From an uncultured Lachnospiraceae bacterium (GTDB taxonomy: Bacteria; Bacillota; Clostridia; Lachnospirales; Lachnospiraceae): 5,377 nt of DNA. Below, piece by piece: positions 4,225 to 5,377 of the stretch. The notes under the pieces are model-generated. The model was given only the letters and a program-made list of their open reading frames with translations. It ran no database searches and was not told the origin of the DNA. Numbering within the stretch: position 1 is the first letter of the stretch; each line of letters opens with the position of its first letter. The position numbers and the translations under genes were made by a program. The stretch covers positions 1-5,377 of the forward strand of contig CACXGR010000023.1 in NCBI GenBank assembly GCA_902767235.1. Direction: 5' to 3'.

Positions 4225-5377
4225 TCACCTTCTGGGAGGCTGTCTCAGGAAGCTGGGAATATCAAGGCTTTCCTGCTTGACACTGCTCTTGAGATTGGTG
4301 TTGTTCAGATTGCTGCTCTTGCCTGCCTGGGAAGCGCTGCTTCTCTGGCTGCCTGCGCTGCTTCTCTGTGCTCCCTTGTAGGATGAAGCGCTGCTGTTCT
4401 TGCGGATCCCCTGGTTGGCGAACACATAGTTCTTGTCAACCACGTCCTTGTTGCCGATTCCGGTCGCAATGACAGTGACATCGCAGGAATCCGTGTTGCT
4501 GTCATCATACATAGCGCCGAAAATGATGTTGACTTCATCGCCGGCCTGATCCTGTACATAGCTTGCCGCATCAGAAGCATCAGCCAGGGAAATATCACCG
4601 GAGATATTGATGATGACATCCGTCGCGCCGCTCACGGTCGTATCAAGCAGCGGAGATTCCACAGCCATCTTGACAGCATCTGTAGCCTTGGTCTCGCCCT
4701 TGCCGTATCCGATACCGATATGCGCGATTCCCTTGTCTCTCATGACGGTCTGAACATCCGCGAAGTCCAGGTTGATGATGGACGGAACGTTGATCAGATC
4801 TGTGATTCCCTGTACGGACTGCTGCAGAACTTCGTCAGCCTTCTTGAGCGCTTCGGGGAAGGTAGTCCTTCTGTCCATGATCTCAAGCAGTTTATCATTG
4901 GGGATCACGATCAGTGTGTCCACATTTTCCTTGATATTCTCGATACCGATCAGCGCCTTCTGCATGCGGTTCTTGGCCTCAAAGCTGAAAGGCTTTGTGA
5001 CAACACCTACCGTCAGAATGCCCATTTCCTTGGCGATCTTCGCAACGACCGGTGCAGCGCCGGTTCCTGTTCCGCCGCCCATACCGCAGGTGACAAAGAC
5101 CATATCTGCGCCCTTGATCGCCTGAGAGATCTCATCTGCACTCTCTTCTGCTGCTTTCTGACCAACCTCCGGATTTGCTCCGGCGCCAAGTCCTTTCGTC
5201 AGCTTCTCACCGATCTGCAGGAGTCTGGGCGCTCTGCAAAGATTCAGCGCCTGTACATCGGTATTGACGCCGATGAATTCCACGCCTGTGACATCTACAT
5301 CTACCATTCGGTTAACAGCGTTGTTGCCTGCACCGCCAACGCCAACGACTATGATCTTGCAAGCCGGTTCCGTATCA
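4225..5377 (-). CDS. ftsZ: Cell division protein FtsZ (5' end cut by window edge)
   Basis: 383 residues are visible, numbered here from the right edge. They begin DTEPACKIIVVG, so only about 10-15 N-terminal residues are missing. FtsZ is the tubulin-like GTPase that polymerises into the mid-cell Z ring. Seen in order: GVGGAGNNAVNR (12-23, nucleotide-binding loop), GVNTDVQAL (36-44), GLGAGANPEVG (62-72), the tubulin/FtsZ signature GGGTGTGAAP (100-109), and the T7 synergy loop NLDFADV (202-208), whose two aspartates complete the GTPase site of the neighbouring subunit. A Ser-rich disordered linker spans about 324-370. The C-terminal conserved peptide LDIPSFLR (371-378) binds FtsA/SepF-type partners, followed by QPPRR. 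A small variation is Cys97 where Ala is usual before GMGGGTG. An internal ATG at 5307 is not the start because conserved family sequence continues upstream. The stop is TGA at 4227-4225. Confidence 0.98.
   Translation of the reverse strand, partial: DTEPACKIIVVGVGGAGNNAVNRMVDVDVTGVEFIGVNTDVQALNLCRAPRLLQIGEKLTKGLGAGANPEVGQKAAEESADEISQAIKGADMVFVTCGMGGGTGTGAAPVVAKIAKEMGILTVGVVTKPFSFEAKNRMQKALIGIENIKENVDTLIVIPNDKLLEIMDRRTTFPEALKKADEVLQQSVQGITDLINVPSIINLDFADVQTVMRDKGIAHIGIGYGKGETKATDAVKMAVESPLLDTTVSGATDVIINISGDISLADASDAASYVQDQAGDEVNIIFGAMYDDSNTDSCDVTVIATGIGNKDVVDKNYVFANQGIRKNSSASSYKGAQRSSAGSQRSSASQAGKSSNLNNTNLKSSVKQESLDIPSFLRQPPRR
4334..4368. repeat. Tandem 21-base repeat in the ftsZ linker
   Basis: GCGCTGCTTCTCTG occurs at 4334-4347 and again at 4355-4368, a 21-base period that encodes a seven-residue repeat (QRSSAGS / QRSSASQ) in the FtsZ C-terminal linker. 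A third partial copy, GAAGCGCTGCT, lies at 4385-4395 and matches 4331-4341. This fits slippage or recombination altering linker length. Confidence 0.7.

Noticed and set aside
1..5377. Mobile element, prophage, CRISPR or toxin-antitoxin module
   Set aside because: No transposase, integrase, terminal repeats, spaced direct repeats or small toxin-like gene pair was found. The tRNA has no duplicated 3' end nearby that would mark an attachment site.

Overview
The window looks like a chromosomal segment of a fairly GC-rich Clostridia-type Firmicute, probably a Lachnospiraceae-like gut bacterium. This is judged from the FtsZ sequence (N-terminal GVGGAGNNAVNR, C-terminal tail LDIPSFLR), strong AGGAGG-type ribosome binding sites, a tRNA without an encoded CCA and near-consensus sigma-A promoters. 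The assignment is by recognition, not by a database search. No transposase, integrase, CRISPR array or phage gene was seen.

Layout, left to right. (1) 1-2468, minus strand: a two-gene operon read right to left. A Cof-type HAD phosphatase (2468-1650) is followed after 27 bases by a large fused protein (1622 to beyond base 1). In order it carries an ADP-ribosylglycohydrolase (ARH/DraG) domain, an SseB-like domain and a MacroD-type macro domain. The gene runs off the left edge inside the macro domain. (2) 2469-2702: a divergent control region. It holds two back-to-back extended -10 promoters that form an almost perfect inverted repeat, and a structured leader on the plus side. (3) 2703-3899, plus strand: a 398-residue protein that aligns by eye along the whole FtsK/SpoIIIE motor core. 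Its Walker A lysine and Walker B aspartate are both replaced, so it looks like a non-hydrolysing pseudo-translocase. (4) 3900-4088: an intergenic stretch with a probable terminator, a tight cluster of DnaA-box-like 9-mers and a strong terminator for the leftward tRNA. (5) 4089-4161, minus: tRNA-Ala(CGC), driven by a perfect TTGACA-18-TATAAT promoter that lies inside a 13-bp-arm palindrome. (6) 4225-5377, minus: ftsZ, complete at its C-terminus and missing only its first residues off the right edge.

How the parts may fit together. The ARH and macro domains each belong to families that remove ADP-ribose or act on ADP-ribose derivatives, so the leftward operon probably reverses or cleans up ADP-ribosylation. 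The HAD enzyme may process a released sugar phosphate (inference). The pseudo-FtsK protein shares the divergent control region with that operon and sits near ftsZ, which suggests a division or chromosome-segregation context (inference). The most novel-looking items are the ARH-SseB-macro fusion, the degenerate FtsK-like protein and the mirror-image promoter pair joining them. Most other open frames on either strand are antisense or out-of-frame shadows of these genes.
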